From positions 310,001-374,000 of the forward strand of contig JAQGDQ010000213.1 in assembly GCA_030141605.1 (NCBI GenBank): a stretch of DNA of 64,000 bases, given 5' to 3'. Below are positions 1 through 10,848 of the stretch, in pieces (positions within the stretch are counted from its first letter, which is position 1; the number at the start of each line of letters is the position of its first letter). This DNA is from Tubiluchus corallicola (lineage: Eukaryota > Priapulida > Priapulimorpha > Priapulimorphida > Tubiluchidae). Made by a program: the position numbers and the translations under genes. The notes under the pieces were generated by a model. The model had not been told where the DNA came from and did no database searches. It saw only the letters and a list, made by a program, of their open reading frames with translations.

Positions 1-530
1 ATAGGGCTTAATAAATTAGGTTACTTTTGAACCCAAACAAGTAATATTATTTCCACTGTCAACTATGCATACAAAATCCAGTTTCGCAAAATATTTCCTA
101 TAAAAAATTATTATCACTTGGAATCACTATTTCTCGTTTACATACAGAGCATTGTTATTTTAAAACATTAGAAAAATAATCTTTCACTGTACTGGCACAT
201 CAATACTACACTGTATAAATACTGTATATTTAGAAAAACTATAATGTCCATGCATATGAAAAATATAAAAAACACTTGATAAAAACTACCATTTAAATAC
301 ATGCATAATCAAAGGAATGTTTGATAATGAAAGATTTTATGAAGTCACAAAGTAAAACAGAAGCCATTTAGCTCTTATTTTTGCTATTACAGTACTAAAT
401 ACTGTTGTTAACACACTAATTTTAATTAAAGTCAAAAAATCCATAATTATTTATAAATGATTGAATGAGCTCAGGTACTAGATTTTGAAACTAAGCTTGT
501 CCAATATGGAAGAACATGTGGACTGATTCT

Positions 531-590
531 GAATTTGAACCAGCAGTCTTAAGATTACAGTGCCAATAACTATGCCAATTACTCAACCCC
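531..590 (-). repeat. tRNA-derived SINE-like head
   Basis: Read on the minus strand, an A-box-like segment (561-588) is followed about 30 bases later by a B-box-like GGTTCAAATTC (531-541), close to the RNA polymerase III consensus GGTTCRANTCC. This is the spacing of a tRNA promoter, but the flanks do not fold as a full tRNA, so a decayed SINE head is more likely than a gene. Confidence 0.4.
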
Positions 591-984
591 AGTGATTATA
601 GGAGATTTAATTTGAACCAGGCTCACCCAGATTTTGGCACATTTCCGTCATTTTTGACAAGTTTGGCTTCAAAATTCAATGCAGTGGGCAAAGAGCATTG
701 ATTCAACATCACAATAATGCTGTTGCCATTAACAAACATTAATAGACAATATTTTATGTTTATTCCAGACGATTTTAGTTAATTCTCAGAAAGCGTCAAA
801 TTTAACAAAAACAAAAGTAATTGGGCAGCGTACAATGATTATTAAACCTGAATAAGGCTACAAAAACTCCCGAGTCTGACGTCAATAGTAGTGCAAAACT
901 TTGCCGAAAATGACGGCTAATTAACAAAAGCCTTATAGACAGCGATTGTTAACAATAACATACATGTAAATAGGGAGTGGAGGT

Positions 985-1155
985 TTACGCTTTATTAACC
1001 ATGATAGACATTCCGAAGCCTCCGGGCGCATCCACCCAATAATGCACTCCAACCGCGATGGGTATACCATAAACCTCATTCATATAAGTCAGTCTGAGTT
1101 TCCCAAAGTGATAACTTGTCAGCCTTGACACAACAGTTAACAAAGCGCAATATTG
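985..1155 (-). other. Possible unrecognised coding exon
   Basis: A 56-codon open stretch on the minus strand between two in-frame stops (TCA at 1156-1158 and TTA at 985-987 on the plus strand). The predicted peptide looks protein-like: it includes YMNEVYGIP, GVHYWVDAPGGFGM and ends SIMVNKA-stop. The DNA is clearly more GC- and CpG-rich than its surroundings. I do not recognise the family. It could be the last exon of an unknown gene, a retroposed gene fragment, or chance. No convincing acceptor was fixed upstream. Confidence 0.28.
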
Positions 1156-2852
1156 TCATTAAATGAGGTAATTCAGTTTGCAAAATACAGTCATTTCGAT
1201 GTCAGACGTCCAATTCACAAACCGGCTTTAAAAACATTAGTTATCAACTTACAAACAAACTACAAGATTGATAAAAGTGGTACCTAAACTAGGCCTGAAT
1301 ACTAATAGAATTCAAATAAATAAGTTTCGTGTGCAACTGTATTTCTACAATTACTTCTAGCTTTTCATATAATAAACGATATTATTTTCGCAATAAATCT
1401 AACAATGTCGTTGCCTATATACATGTACGCTATTCAAACATGTATGTCATGGACCAAGGCGCCCATCAGGTTGATAGGAAGTGCACACCCGCCCATATTT
1501 AACAAACAAACATCTGTAGAACTCTGCTGTGTGTAGTGTGCATTATGACATGCAATAAACACTACACTTGGGTGTGAAGACACTCAACCAGCACGATAAG
1601 TTTAAGTACATGCAAGTATAAGCAGAGTTTAAGGAACTATATGAAAGTCTACCAGTCCAAAAGCAGCAATGTTGACAGCTCTTCGAAAGTTGCTCTAGAC
1701 CACATGTCATAAAAACATAATTAACTGATTCATAATAAATCAGGATGCTCTCTCCATCTGTGCACTAGACACCAATAAATTATTTATCATCATAAGACAA
1801 GAGGCATTCAAGTAGCAGCCTCAAAATAATATTCCAATCTAGCTGCACTCAGAAATTTAAAATGCATGAACCACTTTACTAACAGCCCCTGATTGGAGCA
1901 AATAATCATTATCCATAAAAAAACTTAAATGAAAAAAATTAAAGTAGCTACATTTCAAAGAGCACCTAAAACTAAATGTTTTACATAAGCCTGTAGATCT
2001 AGAAATTAGATACAAATCTACATAATTATTGCAATAACTGTTACTGAAAGTTACATAGGCTAAACTCCTATGGTCGGTGCTTTGGGTTTTTTCCCCAAGA
2101 TCTCCTTAAGCACGTTGCGCAATGCTAATAACATGCCTAACGCCATGTTACAAAAATTTAGCAGTTACATCAATACACTATTAAATAACATTAATTAATA
2201 GATAATGTTGAAACAGTTTCACATGTAATAAAGGGGCACTTTTTATTTTTTTACTAAACTCTCTGTTACTTACAATAAATAATTAAGGCAAATAGAGTAG
2301 TCTATATAATGTACCAATAAATGTCCTAAACACAACTGATCTATATACTAGTTTAACAAGCTTAAATTTGGAAAGTGTCAAAATATGTTGTAATTGTAAA
2401 GAATTAACAAGACATAATTATTTACTCATGCAGTGGTAATCACAACAATGTCAAAAGAGAACTGAATAGCCGAGGGATCACGGCATGTTCTTTGTGACCG
2501 GAATTAAGTGAGTGAATGGTTCATGCCCATCTAAACTTAATACTCGGTTTGGGCCTTTCTGACAATTTACCGCTCTTGAGAGGATGTATACTATCAGAAC
2601 ATGGCTCAAACACTTCAGCATATTCAGTGTTTCATCTTGGTGCACATACAGTGCCAGATTTGTCCCGCCACAAACGACACTGTTAAACAGGCTTTGTTGC
2701 TGAATGCTAGTTTCCGGCTTGCAGTGTGCCAAATTGAATTGAAAAATTAAACAAATAAAACCATGACTATTTCTCTAAACTATAGCTAGCCTTTGTGTCA
2801 CACAATGTATGCTGAATTAACAATATAACACTTCATAACCCGTTTTATATTT

Positions 2853-5800
2853 CTAGATCCACAAATCCACAGGAACCAAACCTTCTTTTGATGTAGGTGG
2901 TGGTCGCAGTTCAGAATCAGCCAGAAACATGGTGGGAAGTAAGATGAGATAACCCTTGATGTTTTTCACTATTTCTCTGGCTTCATCAGGGTTTGTCTCT
3001 GCTAAAGATGTCTCCTTTTTATATTCTTCAAGTTGCTCATATGTACGAACATTATCTGTTGGATAACAGTGGAATGCTTTTTCAAAAGATTCAGTGTTAA
3101 CAGATGCAGTCTTCAACCAAACTGACTTATAGAATTCATCGGTGCATGGATCAGATACTAGGTCATCTCCATTCTCTGCATCAATAAGGCCAAGCAATTC
3201 CCGAAAAACAAGCTTGCGGTGTGGGCCTACCAGCTTACCACACTGGGCTTCCTTGCCATCCATCAAACAAGGAGTAAATTCTGAGTCCTCAAATATGCAA
3301 GCCACCTCACTGTCACGATCACCAATCATGCTGCGATCATTGATATTTGCTGACCCAATAATACAAATGCGGTCATCAACAATTAGCATCTTGCTATGAA
3401 CGTAAATTAACTCTGTTATTGGAGTGCCATTTATCACGGAATGAGTACGCAGGCCATGGAAAGTAATATACTTATGTGCAGGTACACCATCTCTTGTCAA
3501 CCTTTCTATTAAAGAATTACCTCCACGACAGATGGATGTGTACTGCCAATGACAAATTGCCTGAATGGCATAGCCAGATGGTGCTCCAACTTCGCCTTCG
3601 AAACCAGGTAAGACTGGCATGACAACATACACACGGAAGTTTTCCCCTGCAGCATGGGCTTGCTTTATCCGTTCGTAAAGCGCTAAAGCAATGCCATTCT
3701 TTACGAATTCTTGGTCGATGTGAGTTACAAAGAATTGGTTTTCGATGTAGATGAAATGTTTTGATTCCCGGATGGCAGACAAATAGGCTTGGTGGATAGA
3801 ATCTTCTGTTCGTTCAACTCCAATAGACCAAGTACTTACGCTGCGTAGCATTTGTGCAGTACATTTGATAGAGGTCTCCTTGAAGTGTCTTGGCACAGTA
3901 ACGTGGTCATAGGATTTTGGTAGCAGGAGAGGATAGTGGGACTCGAACTTTGCCTTTTCTATTTTGCATTGATTCCAACGCTGAATAAAATGTCGTGCCA
4001 AATCACGTGCAGGTTTTCCATACACACAAGCGCCAATGTCGTGCCAAGGCATGCGAGGACATTGATGACGATCGATCAAGTCTGTGAAAGGAGCATCTAA
4101 ATCTGCAAAATCTTTAAACATAAAGTTAGAGTAGTCCTTGCCAATCCACAGTTTCTGTCCTTGAGGTTCCACATCAAAGGCTCCGGGTACTTTTGGTGGG
4201 CCATGCTCCTCAAACACAGGAAATCTACCAGCTTCCAATGATCGCCGTCTTTTCAACTCTGTGACTGGTTTAAGTCTAGATGACAGTCGTCGATAGGCAG
4301 CCTTGGGATTATACTTGTTATGACGTTTTATTGCACTAGTGTCAGTAGCATCTTCAATGGTCGACAGATTACGAACTGGTACAGCCGTGCTTCCCTGTGC
4401 TTCATTATCCTCATCCGTTATAGGTGATTCAGGTTTGCCAGAATCTGGAGACTGAGCATGCTCATGTTGCTGCTCCTGACCATTACCAAGCCCAGCAAGA
4501 TTTACTAACAAATTTGTAAGCCCTGATCCCTGAAGACCAACCTTAATGCTGTCAGGACCTGGCATAAATGGACCTCCTTGTCCAAGATCTGTCAGCCGAT
4601 GCTGGTGTGTATCCCAGCGAGCGTAACATATATCTAGCCCGCCAAAGAAAGCTATACGTTGATCTATAACTACCATCTTTTCATGATGAGCCCACAAAAA
4701 TGTACCACCAGGAACGTGATCAGGATGTCTCATCACAACGATATTTTCCGGATGTTTCTGGGTAAGACAAATCTTACTGTAGGCTGAATTAATACCAAGT
4801 GCCATTTCAACTTCCTTATACAGCAAAAGAAATATCTTTACTCCCTCATCCGCCTTTCTTTTCAACATCAAATCGAAACGATACTTGTCACCTAAAGCTG
4901 GACGTTTTAAATACAACTCAGGGCTCAACCACCAATCTGTAATGAATATTTCTTCTTTTGCTATTTCAATGCCTTCTGCAACAGCATCAAAGTAGCCCGC
5001 CCCATCCACAAAACACCGACAGTATGATTCTGGACGAGCAGGAGCATATGAGTCAAACCGAATGGGTTCAATAAACTCTTTTCCTGTTGTTTCCATGGCT
5101 TGTTTGATCTCCTTTTCCCATTCTAGTGCTCTTCGGTGTGTCCAGGCAGTCAGTAGCAACTCTCTGGAATTGTTTGTGATCAGTACACCATGACGAACAG
5201 TAGTCATACTATGTCCAGCTTGTACTTTGAAACCAGAGTCCATTAACAGCAAATGAGAAACAACACCATCTTCTGGTCTAACATATGTAACATATGTGTC
5301 CTTTACCACAAACCATCTCTTTTTCCATGGACCAGGTAAAGTAATAAAGCTAAAGCAACCACCTTTGTGGCCACCTCTTCGCTTTTTCATCATACCCTCT
5401 TTCATTTTGGAGCCAAGATTGTCCACAAAAGAAAGCTGACTGACTTCGAAGAAATCTAGTGTCTCTGGATGGTTACGGTATATTTGAAAACGAACTAAAC
5501 TCTGTAAATAATCCTCCAACTGCCGTTTTCGTTCCTCCATTTTGTTAGGCGATACAAGCCCATCAGGTTGTCTTGGAAATTTCGGAAGCTGCTTCTTCAA
5601 ACCTTTTGCCTGGCTTCTCTTTGCTGCTGTGGCAGGAATGTGTAGTTGAGTTCGGTACATTAACAAACTATTATGTAAACTCCCAAAATGCTTGTGCCGT
5701 CGTCGAACTTGCCAACTGTAACCTCCATGCTCAATTTCTATTACATATACATTGGGATTGGCTATATCTTTTGTTGGCTGACGCACTGCTTCTATAATCT

Positions 5801-6005
5801 TAATGTTAATTGGCTTTCCAGGAATCCATACTTTGCGTTTCTGGGACTTAAATGGTTCAGGAGGACTATGAATGCGTGAATAAGGTATGTGATTAAGCTC
5901 TTCCTCAGGGACACCTCTATCTACAAAGTCAGGATCAATATCTTCTGTACTTCCAAGAACTTCAAACTCTGACTCAGAATCTTCAATAATCATCTGATCT
6001 GACAT
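2853..6005 (-). CDS. PLD1: Phospholipase D, PX-PH-HKD type (PLD1-like)
   Basis: Hydrolyses phosphatidylcholine to phosphatidic acid and choline at cell membranes; in this family the PX and PH domains bind phosphoinositides and position the enzyme. The protein is 1050 residues from the ATG at 6003-6005; the open frame extends seven codons further to a GTG, which is not a credible animal start. Order: acidic N-terminus 1-60, PX about 65-193 (RRRHKHF basic patch), PH about 200-307 (WKKRWFVV), HKD1 at H441/K443/D448 (HEKMVVID), a long Ser/Arg-rich loop, HKD2 at H870/K872/D877 (HSKMLIVD) and GSANINDRSM. The 429-residue spacing between HKDs matches vertebrate PLD1 and not PLD2, which lacks the loop. 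The CDS has no intron, unusual for an animal PLD. All catalytic residues are intact, so the gene looks functional. Confidence 0.95.
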   Translation of the reverse strand: MSDQMIIEDSESEFEVLGSTEDIDPDFVDRGVPEEELNHIPYSRIHSPPEPFKSQKRKVWIPGKPINIKIIEAVRQPTKDIANPNVYVIEIEHGGYSWQVRRRHKHFGSLHNSLLMYRTQLHIPATAAKRSQAKGLKKQLPKFPRQPDGLVSPNKMEERKRQLEDYLQSLVRFQIYRNHPETLDFFEVSQLSFVDNLGSKMKEGMMKKRRGGHKGGCFSFITLPGPWKKRWFVVKDTYVTYVRPEDGVVSHLLLMDSGFKVQAGHSMTTVRHGVLITNNSRELLLTAWTHRRALEWEKEIKQAMETTGKEFIEPIRFDSYAPARPESYCRCFVDGAGYFDAVAEGIEIAKEEIFITDWWLSPELYLKRPALGDKYRFDLMLKRKADEGVKIFLLLYKEVEMALGINSAYSKICLTQKHPENIVVMRHPDHVPGGTFLWAHHEKMVVIDQRIAFFGGLDICYARWDTHQHRLTDLGQGGPFMPGPDSIKVGLQGSGLTNLLVNLAGLGNGQEQQHEHAQSPDSGKPESPITDEDNEAQGSTAVPVRNLSTIEDATDTSAIKRHNKYNPKAAYRRLSSRLKPVTELKRRRSLEAGRFPVFEEHGPPKVPGAFDVEPQGQKLWIGKDYSNFMFKDFADLDAPFTDLIDRHQCPRMPWHDIGACVYGKPARDLARHFIQRWNQCKIEKAKFESHYPLLLPKSYDHVTVPRHFKETSIKCTAQMLRSVSTWSIGVERTEDSIHQAYLSAIRESKHFIYIENQFFVTHIDQEFVKNGIALALYERIKQAHAAGENFRVYVVMPVLPGFEGEVGAPSGYAIQAICHWQYTSICRGGNSLIERLTRDGVPAHKYITFHGLRTHSVINGTPITELIYVHSKMLIVDDRICIIGSANINDRSMIGDRDSEVACIFEDSEFTPCLMDGKEAQCGKLVGPHRKLVFRELLGLIDAENGDDLVSDPCTDEFYKSVWLKTASVNTESFEKAFHCYPTDNVRTYEQLEEYKKETSLAETNPDEAREIVKNIKGYLILLPTMFLADSELRPPPTSKEGLVPVDLWI

Positions 6006-6039
6006 GATGCCTGTAGTACTGTACACACTAGGTTACAAA

Positions 6040-6590
6040 CTGAAAGAAGACAAAAAATGAAGGTGCTTTTACTTTTACCTTGCATTAAAAAAGTCATAAG
6101 TTATGTAAAACTACTCGGCTAGTAAATACTATAGGAACACAACAGGATACAGATGAAGATCGAAGCACAAGAACAGATGCAGGACTCATGCTTAACATGT
6201 TAGCATTTGCAAAGTCTTACAAATGAACTGTAGTGTAGGCCTACAGAATTGTACTTAACCTTATTATACGTATATATGCACTGCTGTAACTCCATTTGCA
6301 ATCACAAACAGTATTCTGTGTACAGATTTTAAGCCCATAATAAATAGGCGAACGTTTCTGCATATATGAAATTATAATCAATAGACATAATATTAGTCAA
6401 TGAACAAGTTTGCACATTTAATATTTTGTGCTAATTTGTACACAAATAGTTTTAATTTTTCGCAATCAAATTTTGCCTACTGATTTTATAAAAAGTAAAT
6501 GTGTGGTTATGCGGCTTACTTATGCCCTACATTTCTAATATTCTAATATTTCTAAGGCAACCGGCTAGCTTACCGTCCCACCCTGCTTAC
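6040..6590 (-). other. PLD1: Probable 5'UTR intron of PLD
   Basis: On the minus strand a good donor (CTCAG|GTAAGCAGG, intron starting at 6590) and a good acceptor with a pyrimidine tract (TCTTCTTTCAG, intron ending at 6040) flank 551 bases. The acceptor lies 34 bases before the PLD ATG. This implies a non-coding first exon ending at 6591, in a GC-rich patch that may belong to the promoter. It is predicted from splice consensus only. Confidence 0.6.
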
Positions 6591-6591
6591 C

Positions 6592-8833
6592 TGAGTACGC
6601 CGACCTCGGCGGATAATTCTGTAAAGCGGCACTTCTAAAACTGGTTCTCTGACTAACTCGTCAAAATAATTTCATACATCATTAGTACACAACATGAATC
6701 TCATCGAAGACACGAATTTACTATGAACATGAAAAAATTCAGGTTAAGAAAAAAGTCTGACGCAATATACTCGTAGTAACACTCAAACAGGTCAAGCGCA
6801 CGCCGCACAGAACGACAGGATGTTAAACAGGTTTGTGACTAGTGATTGTTAATCTGCACCAGGCACATGGAAACGATAAAAGCCATTCGCCTTTTCATCG
6901 TATTACGTAGTGAAACCAGGGGTCGCGTCTATCACGCGTTTCATTTTTTTCAGTTTTTAATTAAAATATATGTTCAATGTGTGTAACCCAATGGTAGCAG
7001 CCTTCGTGACTGATTCTAAGAAAAAAACGAAAGAGTTGTTGGCAAAGAGAAAAGTCAAAAGAATTTGTAGAATGTCAAAAGCACGCAGGCGTGCAGCACA
7101 GATCATTTTTTTTACGTATAATGATCAAGGCGCGTGCAGTTACACAAGCTAAGCACCTAGGCAGCGTTGCAGGCCTACAAAACAGCGACAAAACAACAAC
7201 ATTACAACAATATCAGAGAAATGTTATTTTTTTAAATAATGGTGCATCCGCGGTATAGACTTGCTATTTTTAATTCCACTTCAAAACGGCTCTGTCTGTG
7301 GTCTGTCGCTATACAAACGCTCACATTTCAAAATTAATAATGCACACACGTCATGACAAGTTAAATTGCCGTCTTGATAATCAATATTAATTCAAATATT
7401 AATCGAAAAATTACTGTTTTCGAAGAGTTAGTATATGGAAGCCGATTTGCCTTTATTGGTTGTCACTTTGTCATGGGAATTTGGTCGTTAATTGATGTTA
7501 TGGTGTACCTTTGTAGCGCAACATGGCTGCACAATTTGTTACAAACTATAGTTTACAATCTGAACGCTTTTTAATCAATGTGTAACTGTGTAAGTCGACT
7601 TCTTTCGGTCTTTATATATGTATTTGCAATTTCGATTAAGTAATAATTTACAACGCTAATTCAAAAGTGGTGTTCTTTGCCATCTAAACAATATACTTGA
7701 CTCACACTGGTCATTTGAAAACGAACTAAACTCTGTAAATAATCCTCCAACCGCCCTATTTAATTTAATACCACTTTCTTCGTTACTTTCATTCTGAATG
7801 CCGTGGAAATCTGTAGAACTAGTTATGCAAAATGTTGCGCGAAAGTGACACTCGACAGCCATGATGGGCAACATAAAGAAGTCTACGCTATTTCAGCTTA
7901 TAGAGGGCTCGTAGTCGTTTTGTAGTAATTTACTTCCTGATCTGTGTACAGTGTACTTTGTCACTAAATTACCTGCTACATGTGGTGAGTAAAAATATCT
8001 TTGATTCACGTAATTGTGTTTTAATTTAAAAATTGAGGAGCAATGTTGTGTATTCATTAGTTAAAATAAAAAAGGTTTATTAAACACAACAAGATTTATT
8101 AATTAATTATTATTAATATTTCGGGAAACCACTGCGTGCTCCCTGCATCAGATTACATTGCTAGCCAATCTAGCAATTCACAAGTTTGCTAATAAATTTC
8201 TTTAACCTACACGTCATAATATAACGTATAAACAGTTTATTTAACCTATAGGTATAATTATAATAATGTTATAACTAACACCAAATATATACGGATAGTG
8301 GATATATTATACATGTAATATATATTATGTATTAGTAATATTTACATAACTGCAGAACAACCCTTAGTTGGACAACAGTTATTTTTCCTTCGAAACTTAA
8401 AACTTGGCCATTTTATTGATTACGTATTTTTATTGATTATTCCAAATAATTAGGCGCCTTTAGCAAACTACCAACAGTATAATGTGTGCCTATATGAGCA
8501 GTTATACATAATTGATTTTAGTTAATCATAATAGAAATAATTGTAACTGAGGTTTATTTGCAAGTGAGACTGACAGTCTGGTACACGTATAATACAAACT
8601 TTGAGGTTTAAGCACGTGACTGCGAGTGGAACTTTTCTGCAGTTCATTTATTAGAAACATTTGTAAAGCTCTAGTTAGCCACTTTGAAAAATGCCCCCTC
8701 CCCTCCACAAAAAAACAAAAATTTTCTGGAGCGGGATGAAATAATCGCTTCGTAATTTGCAGATGTGATTTTGATTGTGAAGATGAAATTCTGAAAGTAT
8801 ACATTGGATTCAACATGCACTGATTCATTTGCA
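6592..8833. other. Intergenic region between PLD and cyclase
   Basis: This is the divergent interval between the minus-strand PLD and the plus-strand cyclase. The part at 6592-6960 is the likely PLD promoter side, with the non-coding first exon near its low end. A 43-base near-copy of PLD coding sequence sits at 7713-7755 (separate entry). Several short ORFs exist (for example 6970-7152, a basic 60-residue peptide), but none has a recognisable domain. The stretch 8060-8340 is very AT-rich. I see no RNA gene. Confidence 0.45.
7713..7755 (-). pseudogene. 43-bp fragment of the PLD coding sequence
   Basis: This stretch matches 5482-5524 at 42 of 43 bases in the same orientation; the single difference is C for T near its end. 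In the gene this segment encodes the end of the PX domain around EDYLQSL. On both sides the similarity stops abruptly. It is far too long to be chance. It could be a tiny templated insertion or the remnant of a partial duplicate. Confidence 0.8.
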
Positions 8834-9652
8834 ATGAGGACAACGAACGCATGCTTTATCTTTGCTGTTTTAGTAAACTCGTGCGTTTCTGAAATGTCCA
8901 TTGTTGATCTTAGTCATGATTACACCCATGAGGGCATGGTCTACTATCCCACACGTGACGTCATTAGACCATTCACAATGACAAAAGCACTAAGAGGTAG
9001 AAACAAAAAAGGCGTGTATTGGGAAGTGAACAACTTCTGTACAGGAGAACATACAGGGACACATATGGATGCACCAAGGCACTCAATACCCGGAGGAAGA
9101 AGTATCGACCAACTGAGACTAGAAGAATTAATTGGCGAAGCAGTTAATTTGGACATCAGTGGTAAAACAATGAAAAATGCAGATTACCAGTGCACTGTAA
9201 AGGATATTAAGGACTGGGAGAAGCGATATGGTGAAATACCACGAGGTAGTTTCTTCTTTTTGAGTACTGGTTGGCACAAATACTGGCCAGACAAGATTAA
9301 ATATATAGGTAGTAATGCTACTCAAACAAACCGTGATCTCCATTTTCCCGGAATTCACCCAAAAGCCGCCAAATGGCTGATCGAGCAGCGAAAGATCAAA
9401 ATGTACGGAGTGGACTGCATTTCTGTAGACTATGGACAGACATCTATGCACGATGTTCACCGAATACTACTTTCGGCAGATATCCCAGTCTTAGAAAATG
9501 TTGCCAATCTTAATAAGTTACCCCCAACAGGCGGAAAAGTTCACGCTATTCCAATGAGAATAAAAGAAGGAAGTGGTGCACCAGCGAGAGTTTACGCACT
9601 CTTAGATGACGCATTCAAAGAATGCAATCTGCTCAAAGACACATGCAGTTAA
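8834..9652 (+). CDS. Secreted cyclase-family metal hydrolase
   Basis: Member of the cyclase family (Pfam Cyclase), which includes bacterial KynB kynurenine formamidases and isatin hydrolases, metal-dependent amide or ring-opening hydrolases. The motif HTGTHMDAPRH lies at residues 73-83 and provides the family's metal ligands; further conserved blocks are VDLSHDYT near the N-terminus, GVDCISVDYG, ENVANL and GSGAPARV near the C-terminus. The first ATG is at 8834, giving 272 residues; the frame is open ten codons further up to a TTG. Residues 1-20 are hydrophobic and look like a signal peptide, so the enzyme is probably secreted or lumenal. There is no intron. The true substrate is unknown: animals normally make kynurenine formamidase from an unrelated gene (AFMID), so a kynurenine role should not be assumed. 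Confidence 0.85.
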   Translation: MRTTNACFIFAVLVNSCVSEMSIVDLSHDYTHEGMVYYPTRDVIRPFTMTKALRGRNKKGVYWEVNNFCTGEHTGTHMDAPRHSIPGGRSIDQLRLEELIGEAVNLDISGKTMKNADYQCTVKDIKDWEKRYGEIPRGSFFFLSTGWHKYWPDKIKYIGSNATQTNRDLHFPGIHPKAAKWLIEQRKIKMYGVDCISVDYGQTSMHDVHRILLSADIPVLENVANLNKLPPTGGKVHAIPMRIKEGSGAPARVYALLDDAFKECNLLKDTCS

Positions 9653-9966
9653 GCAAAGAAAATGCGATATTGCGGTTTTATAATAACCACTGTTTGTTAA
9701 ATTGACATAGTTGCTTCATGTTTATCGCAGTACTAGTTAGCAAAAGATAATTACTTGCCAGCAAGGTTTATTTGTCTCAATAGTGTTACCACTATTATTC
9801 AATGTAGTAAAGCCGTTATCAAACTCGGTTTTTAATGCTGAAAATACAAATGCTATTTTTTGTTTTAGATGCAGCACTAGTGACAATTGAGTTAGCCTGT
9901 TACCTTTTTACTGACTACTCTTTATGATCTACATTACCTGTAGAAATTCTGAAATAGTTATCATAG
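9653..9966. other. 3' flank of the cyclase gene
   Basis: About 310 AT-rich bases between the cyclase stop and the simple-repeat end of the LINE. It presumably includes the cyclase 3'UTR. No perfect AATAAA was found close to the stop. Confidence 0.4.
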
Positions 9967-9968
9967 CA

Positions 9969-10005
<37 letters not shown>

Positions 10006-10086
10006 GAAGAAGAAGAATAATCGTTTATTTATCTTGTAACACACGCACAGTTATAATACAATTAATTTGGTAACAAAAATGTGAAG

Positions 10087-10131
10087 AAAGGGCAGCGAAA
10101 GACCAATTGGTCATCTAGTCAGCTGCCCTTT
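10087..10131 (-). other. LINE 3'UTR stem-loop
   Basis: A perfect 10-bp inverted repeat, AAAGGGCAGC (10087-10096) and GCTGCCCTTT (10122-10131), encloses a 25-base loop with its own 12-base palindrome GACCAATTGGTC (10101-10112). It lies about 70 bases from the (ATT)n end of the LINE. L2-type elements such as eel UnaL2 use a 3' stem-loop as the recognition site for their reverse transcriptase, so this is a candidate for that role. Confidence 0.5.
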
Positions 10132-10848
10132 GGTTAGTGATGAACATTTTTATAGGCTCTATACTACAGTGTATTAGTGTTAGTACTGCTTATAATAAAA
10201 ACTAAATTGTTGCGAATGACATTAAATTGATATGCTTATAACGTGTTAGTACAATTCATACACAGTAATAATAAGTGCATAATAAAAAAATCAAACTGAA
10301 AATAACTGAAATAAGAACTGAAACAAAAACTGAAATAAAAATCTGACAACAGAAACATAATAACAATGGCAACTGAAATTTACTTTATAACACAAGCATA
10401 ATTCTTAGACATAAGCAAGCGAATGTATAATGGAGTCATAATATGTCATAATAATGTAAAAAAATACAAAGCGAATTTTGATGATCTGAGGTAAAATAAA
10501 TAGGCAGATAGTTAAAGCACAAAAAATTACCTGTATGACTGCATGAGGAGATTGACAATTGGAGTCCAGACTTTGAAAATGATCTACAGAAGTTAGACAA
10601 TAAACAATTAAATATTGAAGTTAATTGAACCTGCTATAACAGTAACTGCTCTTGCACGCAGTTAGACAATTTATTATAGTGGGTAAAAGGAATAAAAGTT
10701 GTTGCAAAATACTGTACGCTTATATGTAGTTAATCTCGGTAATAAGTTTGCAAGAGTTGAAATTTATATAACTTACTCAAGTGACAGATACTAGTTCATT
10801 GCTTAAGATCATCTGAAAGAGTATTCCATAGAATAGTACCATTATGTT

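Larger units (their letters stand above)
1..2852. other. Region downstream of PLD, no confirmed gene
   Basis: AT-rich sequence lying 3' of the minus-strand PLD gene. It holds a tRNA-like SINE candidate near 531-590 and a short, unusually GC-rich open stretch at 985-1155 (both listed separately). An ORF at 2478-2732 begins with TTG and not ATG, shows no recognisable domain, and probably lies in the PLD 3' untranslated region. A TTTATT at 2242-2247 (AATAAA on the minus strand) could serve as a distant polyadenylation signal for PLD, but this is a guess. Nothing else is recognisable. Confidence 0.5.

Noticed and set aside
2478-2732. 84-residue minus-strand ORF just 3' of PLD
   Set aside because: Starts at TTG, has no recognised domain and no splice sites, and fits better as PLD 3'UTR.
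6970-7152. Basic 60-residue ORF
   Set aside because: Has an ATG but no known domain, and its basic character comes from an A-rich stretch.
8804-8833. TTG start ten codons before the cyclase ATG
   Set aside because: Non-ATG start is unlikely in an animal, and beginning at 8834 gives a clean signal peptide.
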